From contig JAEXRW010000014.1 in the NCBI GenBank assembly GCA_023454175.1, positions 1 through 64,000 on the forward strand: a stretch of 64,000 bases of DNA, given 5' to 3'. A model generated the notes under the pieces. That model searched no databases. It was not told where the DNA came from and worked only from the letters and a program-made list of their open reading frames with translations. Made by a program: the position numbers and the translations under genes. The stretch comes from Bacillota bacterium (GTDB lineage Bacteria > Bacillota > Clostridia > Christensenellales > JAEXRW01). Below, piece by piece: positions 1 through 8,492 of this stretch; the stretch's first letter is position 1; each line of letters begins with the position of its first letter.

Positions 1-123
1 AATTTGCCACCTGCCTATGTCGCTAAAAACTCCGAAATAGCGCTGCTATTCCTACGTTTTTGCTCCTTGGCAGACGTCAAATTTCCTCACAAATCTTATC
101 GCCCTCATTAAATCAGCGCTTCC

Positions 124-981
124 TTAAGTATAAAACTGACTGCTGTCCACCCATTCGTTGGACAGAACCGACCAGAAATCCGACGACAGGCTTTTCAGCA
201 CATACGCATAGGGCAGCCATCCATAACCTCCCTGTCCCCAGTCCGTTCCCCAGGAATTCCGGAGCAGCAATGCGCCTGCCGCAGCCTTTTTGGAGGTACT
301 ATTCGTGATCTTCAGATCATCATCATAGCCCACCGCCACCACGGCGTGAGCGCCTATCACGTTTTCGCTGCCTGAAGGATAAGGGATCATCCCATCGGTT
401 CCAGCCTGGGCAGCGGAACTGTAAAGGGTGAAGCCAAACATCACCGGGATGCCGGCAGCGAGGTGTTTTCTCAGTTGCTGCAGCAGATCCACTTTGGGAA
501 GACCGGGCATATCCAGTCGGAAATACTTCATGGATTGATAGTTCTGCGCATAACTGTAACAGAAAGCCGACGGCTCCTCATCAAACCTGGATATATCGTA
601 AGGCCAATGTCTCTCGGGCGGAGCGCCGAAAAGCACAAGGGCGCCCATCGTGGTACGGATCGGCGCGCCCGTATCGCCGGTATAACCTAAAAGATTCCTC
701 GTTACCTTATAGATAAAAAGGCGGGAGGCATCCGTGTACTTCCCAAAAGACTTTTTTTCGAAGTATTCGACCAGCCCAGCCGCGGCGTGGGCGGTACAGG
801 CACCAAGGCTCCCTTGGTTTTCCACAGGAGTACACCAGGGCCGCAAGTCTACATGCCGTGGCAGGGGGCTTTGATCCTGAACGCCTGCCTTTTCCAGCAA
901 GGGCGCAATCTGTGGGTGAGCAGGAGAGAAATCCCGCAAATCGGGGATATCGGGAATCCAGCCTGTTTTATACAATACCAT
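124..981 (-). CDS. Papain-family (C1) cysteine peptidase, cytoplasmic
   Basis: The 285-residue protein has the C1 peptidase landmarks in order: an oxyanion Gln and nucleophile Cys in NQGSLGAC (Cys about 62), the catalytic His in GAHAVVAVGY (about 212) and the Asn in RNSWG (about 242). No signal peptide or membrane segment is visible, so it should act in the cytoplasm or leave by a non-classical route. The GGAGGT Shine-Dalgarno abuts an upstream ATG and lies six bases before the ATG at 981, so I chose the latter. Bacterial relatives usually process peptides or are of unknown role. There is no propeptide inhibitor domain; a short N-terminal stretch with IPDIPDLRD matches the non-secreted bacterial subgroup. 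It diverges from the EAL/HDOD gene. The family call is firm, but the substrate is unknown. Confidence 0.9.
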   Translation of the reverse strand: MVLYKTGWIPDIPDLRDFSPAHPQIAPLLEKAGVQDQSPLPRHVDLRPWCTPVENQGSLGACTAHAAAGLVEYFEKKSFGKYTDASRLFIYKVTRNLLGYTGDTGAPIRTTMGALVLFGAPPERHWPYDISRFDEEPSAFCYSYAQNYQSMKYFRLDMPGLPKVDLLQQLRKHLAAGIPVMFGFTLYSSAAQAGTDGMIPYPSGSENVIGAHAVVAVGYDDDLKITNSTSKKAAAGALLLRNSWGTDWGQGGYGWLPYAYVLKSLSSDFWSVLSNEWVDSSQFYT

Positions 982-1053
982 TTCCATACCTCCATCTGCT
1001 GTGAATCCTTCCGATTCAGTTATATGGCTTGTTACAGTTTATGCACGGCAGAT

Positions 1054-1082
1054 GTATTCCGTCACAATTGTATTGCGTCACA
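1054..1082. repeat. Tandem 13-bp direct repeat in a divergent promoter region
   Basis: Two copies of GTATTSCGTCACA (1054-1066 and 1070-1082) differ at one base and repeat every 16 bp. They lie between the divergent peptidase and EAL/HDOD genes. On the minus strand the TTGTGA at 1062-1067 followed after 18 bp by CATAAA could be the peptidase promoter, so the repeat would overlap its -35 box. An operator role is inference. Confidence 0.5.
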
Positions 1083-1207
1083 GTCTCTGAAACATGAGGG
1101 TTTACGCAAAGGTACAGGCGATTAACCTTTCCTGCCGGAAATGACGATAAACCTTAATGAAACATTTCAATGGCGAAACATAATCAAGATAGGGAAGGCA
1201 GATCAAA

Positions 1208-2446
1208 ATGGCAAATTTCTATATCGCAAGGCAGCCGATCTTTGCACTGAACAAGAATGTGATCGCTTATGAGCTTTTATACAGATCGGACGAATTTGCC
1301 AGCAAGTACTCCGAAAGCGACGGCGACATGGCAAGCATGCGCGTGCTGACAGGCAGTTTCCTGGGCACAGGCATCGGCACCTTCACTGGCGGGAAGCCCG
1401 CATTCGTCAATTTTTCTGAAAATACGCTGCTGCAAAGAACGGCCACACTCTTCCCAAGTGACAAGCTGTATATCGAAATATCCGAATCCATCGAACCCAA
1501 CAAAGCCGTGACCGCCGCCTGCAGGGAACTGAAGGAAGCGGGCTACAAGCTGGTGCTGGACGGATACAAGGGAAAATCACGGGGCGCACTATTGGAGGGC
1601 ATGGCGGATATCGTCAAGGTGGATTTCCAGGAGTGCCCGAAAGACAAGCAACGCTCCATCCCCAAAACCTATGCCAATGGAAAAGCCGAGTTCCTGGCGG
1701 AGAAGATCGAGACCATGGAGGAATACGACCAGGCGCAAAAACTGGGCTATGCGCTTTTCCAGGGCTATTTTTTTGCGACACCCATCACCCTAAGCGCCTC
1801 CACGCTGCCGGTGAGCAAACTCAACGTGATGCTGCTGATGAAGGAGATCATCAAAGAGGAGCCGGACGTCGACATGATCCGGGCCAATATCGAAAGTGAC
1901 GTGGGCCTGGCCTACGAGATATTGAAACTCGTCAATTCGGCCTATTTTGCAAAACGGGTGAACATCACCTCCATCCGGCAGGCGATGGCATACATGGGCC
2001 TGGAGGGCATCAAAAAATGGGTGCTGATGTCCGCCCTGCGCAGGCAAAACGAAACCATGAACGAGGCCATGGAGCTCTCCATCATCCGGTCACGCTTCAT
2101 GGAGCATATCGGGGTGCTCCTGAATGCAGACGGAAAAAGCGACGAATATGCGCTTGCAGGGCTATTCTCCCTGCTGCACGTACTGACGGACTGCCCCTTT
2201 TACATCCTTCTCGAGCATATCTCGGTCTCGGACGACGTATACGCGATCCTCGCAGAATCCCGGTACGATTCACAGATGGGGCAGACATACCAGCTCGTGC
2301 TGGCATATGAAAAAGGCCGGTTCGACGAAGCGAAGGAGATCGCATCGCGCCTGGGCCTTTCGATGGAACAGGTGGAACAGATGTACCTGGCATCCCTGCG
2401 CTGGCTGTATGATTACCCCGAACGCATCAAGACGTTCTCCGAATAG
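1208..2446 (+). CDS. EAL-like/HDOD signalling protein (YuxH type)
   Basis: The 412-residue protein starts with the ARQPIF and YELLYRS signature of the YuxH/EAL-HDOD group. It carries a degenerate EAL-type barrel to about residue 200 (IVKVDFQ corresponds to the KxD strand) and an HDOD helical domain from about 200 to 390. The YELLYR in place of a true EAL motif suggests it does not hydrolyse cyclic-di-GMP; relatives are thought to be adaptor or sensor proteins. It ends four bases before the convergent oxidoreductase gene. Start at an ATG with a GGGAAGG-like site upstream. The cyclic-di-GMP theme recurs in the GGDEF/HD-GYP protein at the right end of the window. Confidence 0.88.
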   Translation: MANFYIARQPIFALNKNVIAYELLYRSDEFASKYSESDGDMASMRVLTGSFLGTGIGTFTGGKPAFVNFSENTLLQRTATLFPSDKLYIEISESIEPNKAVTAACRELKEAGYKLVLDGYKGKSRGALLEGMADIVKVDFQECPKDKQRSIPKTYANGKAEFLAEKIETMEEYDQAQKLGYALFQGYFFATPITLSASTLPVSKLNVMLLMKEIIKEEPDVDMIRANIESDVGLAYEILKLVNSAYFAKRVNITSIRQAMAYMGLEGIKKWVLMSALRRQNETMNEAMELSIIRSRFMEHIGVLLNADGKSDEYALAGLFSLLHVLTDCPFYILLEHISVSDDVYAILAESRYDSQMGQTYQLVLAYEKGRFDEAKEIASRLGLSMEQVEQMYLASLRWLYDYPERIKTFSE

Positions 2447-2450
2447 CCAT

Positions 2451-3938
2451 TCAACCGACGATGTATGATGCATCCACCCTGAACGACTTGCCGTCCTTTG
2501 TACAGATCTCCTTTACCAGCCTTCTGGCCTGGGACATGCACATGGGCACCCCTCCGCCGGGGAAGAGCCACTGGCCGGTCATATAGAATCCTTTCAACCC
2601 CGGCAGTTCCCGGGGCAGGAATTTGCCAAACAGTTTCACCGTGGGCAGCCAGCCTTCATAGGAACCCTGCCAGTTGCCCGTATACCGCTCCCATGTTACA
2701 GGCGTGGCGACATCGGTCACCTCTATCTGTGCCCGGATGCCAGGCAATACCTTTTCCAGCGCGGCAATGCAGAACTCCAGCACTTTCCCCTTTTCCGCCC
2801 TGTAAGCGGTTTTATTTTCATAAAGCGTCTTCCAATACGTGAAATCCGTTTCGATCTGCAGCTTTATAACGCTCTTTCCTTTGGGCGCAAAGGACGGGTC
2901 CTGGCAATAATGGGTATAATACAGCCACTCTACCGGCCTGCCGCAGATATCCGCGGGCTCATCCAGCTTGACGCAGGATAGCTCCACCTCGCCGGTGAGA
3001 TCCCTGTCCACGCCCAGGCTGACGCAGATGATGGGCGGCCAGAGGCTGGGCTGATCGTACATTTCCCGAATGCCAGCAGTCAAATACCTGCCTTGCAGCA
3101 TGCCATACAGGGTGGACCTGCCATCGCACGCCGAGACGACGATATCGGCCAACAGCTGTTCACCGCCCAGCTCCACGCCTATGGCCCTGCCATCTTTCAC
3201 GATGATCCTTTCCACCTTACGGCCGTACGTAACCCTGCCGCCCAGCGCCAAATAACGCTTTTCGATGGCGCGGGCGAAATGCAGGGAACCGCCCATGGGA
3301 TAACCGCCCTGCCTATTGTGGAAATAGGCCAGGGGCATGACCGCTATCACCGCGGGCATATCGTGGACGGGAAACATCCTGAAAAGGAATTCACGCAGCT
3401 GCGGATCGCGGAACAATTTATTAAAGTAGTCCTCTATCGAGATGCGCTTCAGCCTGAGGAACGAAGGCATGTAGGGCAGCAGCTTCAGGATATCCGAAAA
3501 TCCGAAACTGCCGAAGTCCGCGTCCATGGGCGGCATGAACCGGGTATAGAACCGGACCTGCTTCATCATCCTGTGCAGCGCCTTGCGTTCACCCGGGAAG
3601 ACACGGCAAAGCTCCGCTTCCAGTTTATCGATATCGGTATATACGACCAGCTTTTTCCCGTAGCCCTCTATACTGCGGAAACGGTCGGTATGATGGAACG
3701 CCACTTCGGGAACGACGCCGAGCTCTTCAAAGAGGGGATAAAACGAACTGCCCTTATTGCTTCCGAGGACCCAGTGCAGGCAATGGTCGAAAAGGTAATC
3801 CCCCCGTTTCCAGGAGACACACACACCGCCCGGGGTCGCGCCCATTTCGAGTATCTGCACATCGTAACCGTTCATGGCGGCATAGCAGCCGGCGGAAAGA
3901 CCCGAAACGCCGGCGCCGATAATGACCATCTTTTTCAT
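2451..3938 (-). CDS. CrtI/phytoene-desaturase-like FAD oxidoreductase
   Basis: The 495-residue protein opens with a dinucleotide-binding fold (GAGVSGLSAG, then an acidic residue ending the second strand, QILEMG). It closes with the FAD-contacting GQWLFPGGGVP segment typical of the CrtI/CrtN/carotenoid isomerase family. GGGGGA lies six bases before the ATG at 3938, which I prefer over an in-frame ATG 18 bases upstream. No carotenoid genes (crtB, crtM) are nearby, so it may act on another lipid or polyene; in anaerobes such proteins are usually annotated only as NAD(P)/FAD-dependent oxidoreductases. Substrate unknown. Confidence 0.85.
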   Translation of the reverse strand: MKKMVIIGAGVSGLSAGCYAAMNGYDVQILEMGATPGGVCVSWKRGDYLFDHCLHWVLGSNKGSSFYPLFEELGVVPEVAFHHTDRFRSIEGYGKKLVVYTDIDKLEAELCRVFPGERKALHRMMKQVRFYTRFMPPMDADFGSFGFSDILKLLPYMPSFLRLKRISIEDYFNKLFRDPQLREFLFRMFPVHDMPAVIAVMPLAYFHNRQGGYPMGGSLHFARAIEKRYLALGGRVTYGRKVERIIVKDGRAIGVELGGEQLLADIVVSACDGRSTLYGMLQGRYLTAGIREMYDQPSLWPPIICVSLGVDRDLTGEVELSCVKLDEPADICGRPVEWLYYTHYCQDPSFAPKGKSVIKLQIETDFTYWKTLYENKTAYRAEKGKVLEFCIAALEKVLPGIRAQIEVTDVATPVTWERYTGNWQGSYEGWLPTVKLFGKFLPRELPGLKGFYMTGQWLFPGGGVPMCMSQARRLVKEICTKDGKSFRVDASYIVG

Positions 3939-4090
3939 GGATGATCCCCCAATCATTCAAATCTGGCTGCACGAAATTACCATTCCATTTTACCTGAATA
4001 AAACACCGCCAGCAACGCCAAACGTCAGGGCTGCTCCTCTTTACTGCAAAAATAATGCCAAAAAAATTGCATGAAATTTACCTGAAGCTA

Positions 4091-4119
4091 TTGCATATCC
4101 AAAGAATCCATGTTATTAT
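4091..4119 (+). promoter_or_regulatory. Promoter of the feoA-feoB-fur operon
   Basis: TTGCAT (4091-4096) and TATTAT (4114-4119) are separated by exactly 17 bp, a good vegetative promoter. The predicted start near 4126 falls inside the adjacent Fur box, so repressor binding would block initiation. Confidence 0.7.
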
Positions 4120-4122
4120 CTT

Positions 4123-4141
4123 ATTGATAATGATTATCAAT
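4123..4141. promoter_or_regulatory. Fur box, perfect palindrome
   Basis: ATTGATAATGATTATCAAT is a perfect 9-1-9 inverted repeat and matches the classical Fur consensus built from GATAAT units. It lies directly after the -10 box and 18 bases before the feoA start. Since fur is the last gene of this operon, it would autoregulate. Confidence 0.9.
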
Positions 4142-4159
4142 ATTAACGAGGTGAGCAGC

Positions 4160-4402
4160 ATGAGCGTGAAGGAACTGAGAAAAGGCGTCGCGTGCAAGGT
4201 AGTGAAGGTAAATCCGGCGCATCATGCGAGCAAAAAACTGATCGAGATGGGCATCGTGCCGAACTGCGAGATCTCGGTGGAGAACATCGCGCCGATGGGG
4301 GACCCTTATATCATCAGAGTGCGGGGATACAACCTGGCGGTACGGAAAAAAGACCTGGAGGCGCTGGAATTCAAGATGCTCAACCAGAAGGGGGACGCAT
4401 GA
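4160..4402 (+). CDS. feoA: Ferrous iron transport protein A
   Basis: An 80-residue SH3-like FeoA protein. It starts MSVKELRKG and carries the family pattern KLIEMGIVP followed by a G-x-N-LAVRKKDL-like tail (GYNLAVRKKDLEAL). FeoA is a small cytosolic partner of the FeoB iron(II) permease. An in-frame ATG exists far upstream at 4055, but it would place the promoter and Fur box inside the gene; GAGGTG seven bases before 4160 fixes the start. Its stop overlaps the feoB start (ATGA), so the two are translationally coupled. Confidence 0.93.
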   Translation: MSVKELRKGVACKVVKVNPAHHASKKLIEMGIVPNCEISVENIAPMGDPYIIRVRGYNLAVRKKDLEALEFKMLNQKGDA

Positions 4403-6213
4403 CGATCGTACTGGCGGGGAATCCCAACAGCGGGAAGACCACGCTTTTCAACGAACTGACAGGAACCAGCCAGCACACGGGAAACTATCCCGGCGTGACG
4501 GTGGATATCAAGGAAGGCATCCTGCGCCTGGGCGGGAAGAAGATCAAGATCGTGGACCTGCCCGGTATCTATTCGCTGGACCCCGATACGGCGGAACAGC
4601 GCATCGCACGGGATTACCTCAACAACAACGAAATCGATCTCATTATCAACGTGGTGGATGCGGGCAACCTGGAAAGGAGCCTTTTTCTTTCGATACAGCT
4701 GATCAAAACCAGGAAGCCCATCCTCATGGCGCTGAACATGATGGACGAGGTGGAAAAGGCGGGCGGACGCATCGACACCGGCAAACTGCAGTTTCTCCTG
4801 GGCGTCCATACCGTGCCCACCAGCGCGGCACGACACAGGATAGCCGACCTGCAGAAGCACATCAACGACGTATTGAGCGGGAAATTACAGCCTGTTACCG
4901 GCCCGGGGCTCTGCATCGGGTGTACGATGTGCAAACAAAATGAAAACCTCTTCGAGCATATCGAAGACATCGTACGCCAGGTATACACCAAGGAAGCCAC
5001 GCCGAGGCAGAAGGATATCACGAAGAAACTGGACAAGGTACTGCTGAACCGGTGGCTGGCCATCCCGATATTCCTCGGCATCATGCTGGGCATCTTTTAC
5101 CTGACATTCGTGGCTACCGGGTGGCTTTCCGACCTCATTGAAAGCTTGTTAAACGATACCACCATCCCCGCGCTGGAATCAGGCCTGCAGTCCATCGCTT
5201 CCCCTGCATGGCTCACTGCATTGCTCTGCGGGGGCATACTGCCGGGTGTGGGGAGCGTGATCACCTTCCTGCCCCAGATCGCGGTGCTTTTCATCCTCAT
5301 GTCTGTCCTGGAAGACAGCGGGTACATGGCGCGGGCCGCGTACATCATGGACCGGGCATTCACCAAGATCGGCCTGGGCGGGGGCGCATTCATGCCGCTG
5401 CTGATGGGGTTTGGATGCAGCGTGCCGGGCGTGATGGCGGCGCGGGCGCTGCCCACGGAAAAGGAACGGAAACTGACGATCATGCTGGTGCCCTTCATGT
5501 CCTGCAGCGCAAGGATGCCGCTGTACGCACTGCTGGCGGGCGCATTTTTCACGGCGAACCAGGGACTCGTCATCTTTTCGGTCTATGTGATCGGCGTACT
5601 GGTGGCGGTACTATCCGGTTTCATCCTGAACAAATTGCTATTTAAAACCAGTACGTCAGCGTTTATAATGGAAATACCGCCGTACCGGCTGCCCTCGGCT
5701 AAAAGCATCGCGCTGCACTCCTGGGAAAAGGTCCGGGGATTCCTCACCAAGGCGGGGACGGTGCTGCTGGGCGCCTCCATCCTCATCTGGGTGCTGCAGT
5801 ATTTCACACCATCCTTCACGGAGGCTACGGACCCTTCCTCGAGCCTGCTGGCGGTGATCGGCAAAGCCATCACACCGGTATTTGCCCCCATCGGCCTCAA
5901 TGACTGGCGCGCATCGGTGGCGCTGGTCACAGGGGTGGCCGCAAAAGAGGCCATCGTATCCACGATGGGCGTGCTGACAGGGGCAGCGGCCGGGGGCCTG
6001 ACCGAGACGATACGCACCTTCTTCACGCCGCTGCAGGCGTACGTGATGATGGTATTCGCACTGCTGTACATGCCGTGCATCGCGACCATCGCGGCCATCC
6101 GCAAGGAGATGCACTCCTTCAAGTGGACGGCGCTGACGCTGGGGTATTCACTTGCCGTAGCTTATATCGTGGGCCTGGCCATCTACAATGCAGGCAGGTT
6201 ATTCGGAGCGTAA
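4399..6213 (+). CDS. feoB: Ferrous iron permease FeoB
   Basis: The 604-residue protein has an N-terminal G domain (Walker A GNPNSGKT at residues 7-14, G3 DLPG, G4 NMMDE) and a multi-helix membrane domain. That domain holds the GFGCSVPGVMAAR and FMSCSARMPLYALL gate motifs, each with the conserved Cys. It imports Fe(II) through the cytoplasmic membrane. The length fits the shorter clostridial FeoB form. Between the G domain and the membrane part there is an extra Cys cluster (CIGCTMC, about 172-178) that could bind metal; this is an observation, not a known feature I can name. It starts at the ATG overlapping the feoA stop. Confidence 0.96.
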   Translation: MTIVLAGNPNSGKTTLFNELTGTSQHTGNYPGVTVDIKEGILRLGGKKIKIVDLPGIYSLDPDTAEQRIARDYLNNNEIDLIINVVDAGNLERSLFLSIQLIKTRKPILMALNMMDEVEKAGGRIDTGKLQFLLGVHTVPTSAARHRIADLQKHINDVLSGKLQPVTGPGLCIGCTMCKQNENLFEHIEDIVRQVYTKEATPRQKDITKKLDKVLLNRWLAIPIFLGIMLGIFYLTFVATGWLSDLIESLLNDTTIPALESGLQSIASPAWLTALLCGGILPGVGSVITFLPQIAVLFILMSVLEDSGYMARAAYIMDRAFTKIGLGGGAFMPLLMGFGCSVPGVMAARALPTEKERKLTIMLVPFMSCSARMPLYALLAGAFFTANQGLVIFSVYVIGVLVAVLSGFILNKLLFKTSTSAFIMEIPPYRLPSAKSIALHSWEKVRGFLTKAGTVLLGASILIWVLQYFTPSFTEATDPSSSLLAVIGKAITPVFAPIGLNDWRASVALVTGVAAKEAIVSTMGVLTGAAAGGLTETIRTFFTPLQAYVMMVFALLYMPCIATIAAIRKEMHSFKWTALTLGYSLAVAYIVGLAIYNAGRLFGA

Positions 6214-6222
6214 GGGAAGACG

Positions 6223-6663
6223 ATGATGGAAAACGGATCGGAAGAAAAGACAATCAAAAAGGCAAGGAACACCCGGCAGAAACAGCTCATCCTGAACGTC
6301 ATCAAGCAGAACTGCGGGCGGCACATGACGGCGGAGGAGATCCATGACCTGGTGCGGAAAAATGACGGGGACATCGGCATCGCTACTGTATACCGCAACA
6401 TCAAGCTGCTGCAGGAGGAAGGCGTGCTATTGAAGGCACAGTTTGGCGGGCAGGAAAGCGCGAAGTATGAGATGTGCGTGCTGGGCGGGGACCATACCCA
6501 CCACCACCTCATCTGCCTGCAGTGCGGCGCAGTGTACGACGTGGAAGACGACCTGCTGGACAAGATCGAACGGCTGGTATCGGACAAAAAAGGATTTCAG
6601 ATCCTCGACCACCGGCTGAATTTCTACGGTATCTGCAGGGAGTGCCAGGAGAAGGGAAACTGA
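6223..6663 (+). CDS. fur: Fur-family metalloregulator
   Basis: The 146-residue protein has a winged helix (MTAEEIHDLV, IATVYRNIKLL) followed by a dimerisation domain with a His-rich segment (GDHTHHHLIC) and two CxxC pairs (CLQCG and CRECQ), the structural zinc site of Fur/PerR proteins. It is the third gene of the feo operon and follows feoB by nine bases. The Fur box upstream of feoA makes iron-dependent repression, including of itself, the likely circuit. Fur is favoured over PerR or Zur by this context. The start could be either of two adjacent ATGs (6223 or 6226). Confidence 0.9.
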   Translation: MMENGSEEKTIKKARNTRQKQLILNVIKQNCGRHMTAEEIHDLVRKNDGDIGIATVYRNIKLLQEEGVLLKAQFGGQESAKYEMCVLGGDHTHHHLICLQCGAVYDVEDDLLDKIERLVSDKKGFQILDHRLNFYGICRECQEKGN

Positions 6664-6687
6664 TATTTCGCAATGTGAGCTATCATG

Positions 6688-6715
6688 AAAGGCCTGAAAA
6701 ATCAGGCCTTTTTTT
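6688..6715 (+). terminator. Rho-independent terminator after fur
   Basis: AAAGGCCTGA pairs with TCAGGCCTTT around an AAAA loop and is followed by a T run. It closes the feo operon just before the convergent zinc-ribbon gene. Confidence 0.92.
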
Positions 6716-6723
6716 AATCATGG

Positions 6724-7131
6724 TCAGGAGATCCATTCCAACACCCCGATGAGGCGCCCGGCGACGCAGTGCGGGCATTCATGGGGCGGGTCTTCGGGGA
6801 AGAGGAGGATATTTTTGCCGGAGCAGCAGGGACAGCGGTAATCGCCGCCAACCCTTTCTTTGGGCTCGTAGGCGCCCATCCACAGGAGCAGAGAGTCGCG
6901 TACGGGCGATCTGGCTTCACGCAAAATGATTTCCACCTCATGCTCACAATTCAGGCAAAAGAACCGGCCGTACATGCCGTAAACGCCGGCGGCACGGGCC
7001 TCCTCAGACGCAGGTATGGGATGACCATAGTGCTTCAGCGTACCTGCTCTATCCCGATAGAACTCCCACGGGCCCGAGGCATTGAACGAAAATCCACAAT
7101 GGTCGCAGGTGAACCTGTAACATGAACCCAT
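6724..7131 (-). CDS. Small protein with four CxxC zinc-binding pairs
   Basis: A 135-residue protein of unknown function. It has four Cys pairs (CDHC near the N-terminus, CLNC, CPCC and CPHC), enough for two zinc ribbons or knuckles. No membrane segment is seen. GGGGG lies six bases before the ATG at 7131 (MGSCYRF), which I prefer over earlier in-frame ATGs. A minus-strand promoter with an extended -10 lies just upstream. It may be a rubredoxin-like or nucleic-acid-binding zinc protein; I do not recognise a specific family. Confidence 0.6.
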   Translation of the reverse strand: MGSCYRFTCDHCGFSFNASGPWEFYRDRAGTLKHYGHPIPASEEARAAGVYGMYGRFFCLNCEHEVEIILREARSPVRDSLLLWMGAYEPKERVGGDYRCPCCSGKNILLFPEDPPHECPHCVAGRLIGVLEWIS

Positions 7132-7165
7132 CTGCATCCCCCAATCCATCCAAATCCATACATGC

Positions 7166-7171
7166 ATTATA
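7166..7171 (-). promoter_or_regulatory. Extended -10 promoter of the minus-strand zinc protein
   Basis: Read on the minus strand this is TGG-TATAAT, an extended -10 about 35 bases upstream of the ATG at 7131. TTACGT 17 bp further upstream is only a weak -35. Confidence 0.55.
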
Positions 7172-7213
7172 CCATGTCCCGGAGCTGCACGTAATGCATA
7201 TGTGAATGGACTG

Positions 7214-7244
7214 TTGATTGATACGGGGCGGATTATGGTATAAT
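7214..7244 (+). promoter_or_regulatory. Promoter of the histidine phosphatase gene
   Basis: TGG-TATAAT (box at 7239-7244) is an extended -10 about 40 bases before the start codon. TTGATT (7214) or TTGATA (7218) give non-optimal spacers of 19 or 15 bp. Confidence 0.55.
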
Positions 7245-7283
7245 CTCATAAAAGATTCTGAAGCGTGAAAAAGGATCGAAGCT

Positions 7284-7817
7284 ATGCGTATAGGACTGGT
7301 AAGGCACTATAAGGTGGATCTGAAACGGACGATGCAGGGCATACCGCCCGCGGAATTCGACGTATGGTTTGACGCATACAACGAGGCGGGTATACTCGAA
7401 GTGAGCACAGACCTGGGGGGCACCGCATGGGACAGGTGCATCGCCAGCGACCTCAACCGTGCCATTATCACTGCAAAGGATATATTCCCTGGGGAGGTCA
7501 CCATCGACCCCGAACTGCGCGAGGTGCGGCCGTATGCGGCATTCAAGAAAGCCTTCCGGCTGCCGGTGATGTGGTGGCTGGTGCTGGCGCGGGCGGGACT
7601 GATGCTGGGATGGAAGTCCCAGCAGGAGAGCATGAAGCAATTTAAAATGCGGCTGAACCGGATGATCGACAAGGTCGAGAGCCTGGGCGGGAACACCCTG
7701 CTGGTGGCACATGGGGCGGTGCTGCTATTCATGGGAAAGGAACTGCGGAAAAGGGGATACAAAGGCCCACACTATATCAGGCCAAAACACGGTATGTTAT
7801 ACGTGTTTGAAAAGTAA
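7284..7817 (+). CDS. Histidine phosphatase (phosphoglycerate mutase-like)
   Basis: The 177-residue protein begins MRIGLVRHYKV, so the phosphoacceptor His sits in an RHY rather than the usual RHG motif. A second conserved part, SDLNRAIITA, corresponds to the S-x-x-x-R-A-x-x-T-A strand of the family, and LLVAHGAVLLF supplies the second catalytic His. The fold call is firm. The substrate cannot be told; the gene is not in an operon with sugar-phosphate genes. It stands alone behind its own promoter. Confidence 0.8.
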   Translation: MRIGLVRHYKVDLKRTMQGIPPAEFDVWFDAYNEAGILEVSTDLGGTAWDRCIASDLNRAIITAKDIFPGEVTIDPELREVRPYAAFKKAFRLPVMWWLVLARAGLMLGWKSQQESMKQFKMRLNRMIDKVESLGGNTLLVAHGAVLLFMGKELRKRGYKGPHYIRPKHGMLYVFEK

Positions 7818-7914
7818 CCCCTCAGCCAAGCGGCAATTAAGGCAATACGGACTGCGGTCCGCGGCGACCCTCCTATCAGGGGGGCCTACATAATAGAATA
7901 CTTAGGCGATTAAA

Positions 7915-7975
7915 TTCCCTCCTTCAGTCACCTTCGGTGACAGCTCCCTCGTCTGAGGGAGCTAGGAAGATGGCA
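7915..7975. repeat. Intergenic hairpin-rich repeat element
   Basis: The element contains two perfect hairpins in tandem: GTCACC-TTC-GGTGAC (7927-7941) and AGCTCCCTC-GTCT-GAGGGAGCT (7942-7963), preceded by CCCTCCTTCA. This layout resembles the dispersed CTCCCTC/GAGGGAG intergenic repeats I know from Clostridia genomes. Only one clear copy is present in this window, so the repeat status is inferred. Confidence 0.5.
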
Positions 7976-8026
7976 TATTTGAGATTCACAGATAGTTAAT
8001 GCAGTATGAGCTGAGAGGTTATTTGC

Positions 8027-8488
8027 TTGCTGAATGTTGTACTGGTCGAACCGGAGATACCGCAGAATACGGGAAACATCGCGCGGACGTGTGCGGCCAC
8101 GGGGACACGACTGCACCTGATACGGCCGCTGGGCTTTTCCATCGACGAAAAGCAGGTGCGGCGGGCGGGGCTGGACTACTGGGACAAAGTTGATTTGTAT
8201 ACGTATGATTCACTCTCCGAGCTGATGGAGGCCAACCCTGGCGCGAAATATTACTTTTCCACGACGCAGTGCAGGCGCAGCTACACCGAGCAGCAATACG
8301 AGGACGGATGCTTCCTGGTATTTGGCAAGGAGACGGCGGGACTGCCCAAATCATTGCTCGAGGCCTATCCGGAACAATGCATCCGCATCCCCATGCGGCA
8401 GACGCTGCGCTCGCTGAACCTGGCCAACAGCGTGGCCGTCGTACTCTATGAAGCACTCCGCCAGATCGGATTCCCCGGATTGGAGTAG
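8027..8488 (+). CDS. trmL: tRNA (cytidine/uridine-34-2'-O)-methyltransferase
   Basis: The 153-residue protein is a compact SPOUT methyltransferase. It has NVVLVEPEIPQNTGNIART at the N-terminus, the knot motifs LVFGKETAGLP and IPM, and RSLNLANSVAVVLYE at the C-terminus, all typical of TrmL. It methylates the ribose of the wobble base of certain tRNA-Leu species using S-adenosylmethionine. The start is a TTG at 8027 preceded by GAGAGG at good spacing. The next gene begins four bases after its stop, so the two are probably co-transcribed. Confidence 0.95.
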   Translation: MLNVVLVEPEIPQNTGNIARTCAATGTRLHLIRPLGFSIDEKQVRRAGLDYWDKVDLYTYDSLSELMEANPGAKYYFSTTQCRRSYTEQQYEDGCFLVFGKETAGLPKSLLEAYPEQCIRIPMRQTLRSLNLANSVAVVLYEALRQIGFPGLE

Positions 8489-8492
8489 AACG

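Noticed and set aside
3093..3944. Long open frame opposite the CrtI-like gene
   Set aside because: It lies entirely opposite a gene with clear FAD motifs and has no family features; it is an antisense shadow of GC-rich coding sequence.
4055..4159. Longer FeoA reading from an upstream ATG
   Set aside because: It would include the promoter and the Fur box; the ATG at 4160 has a good Shine-Dalgarno and gives the usual length.
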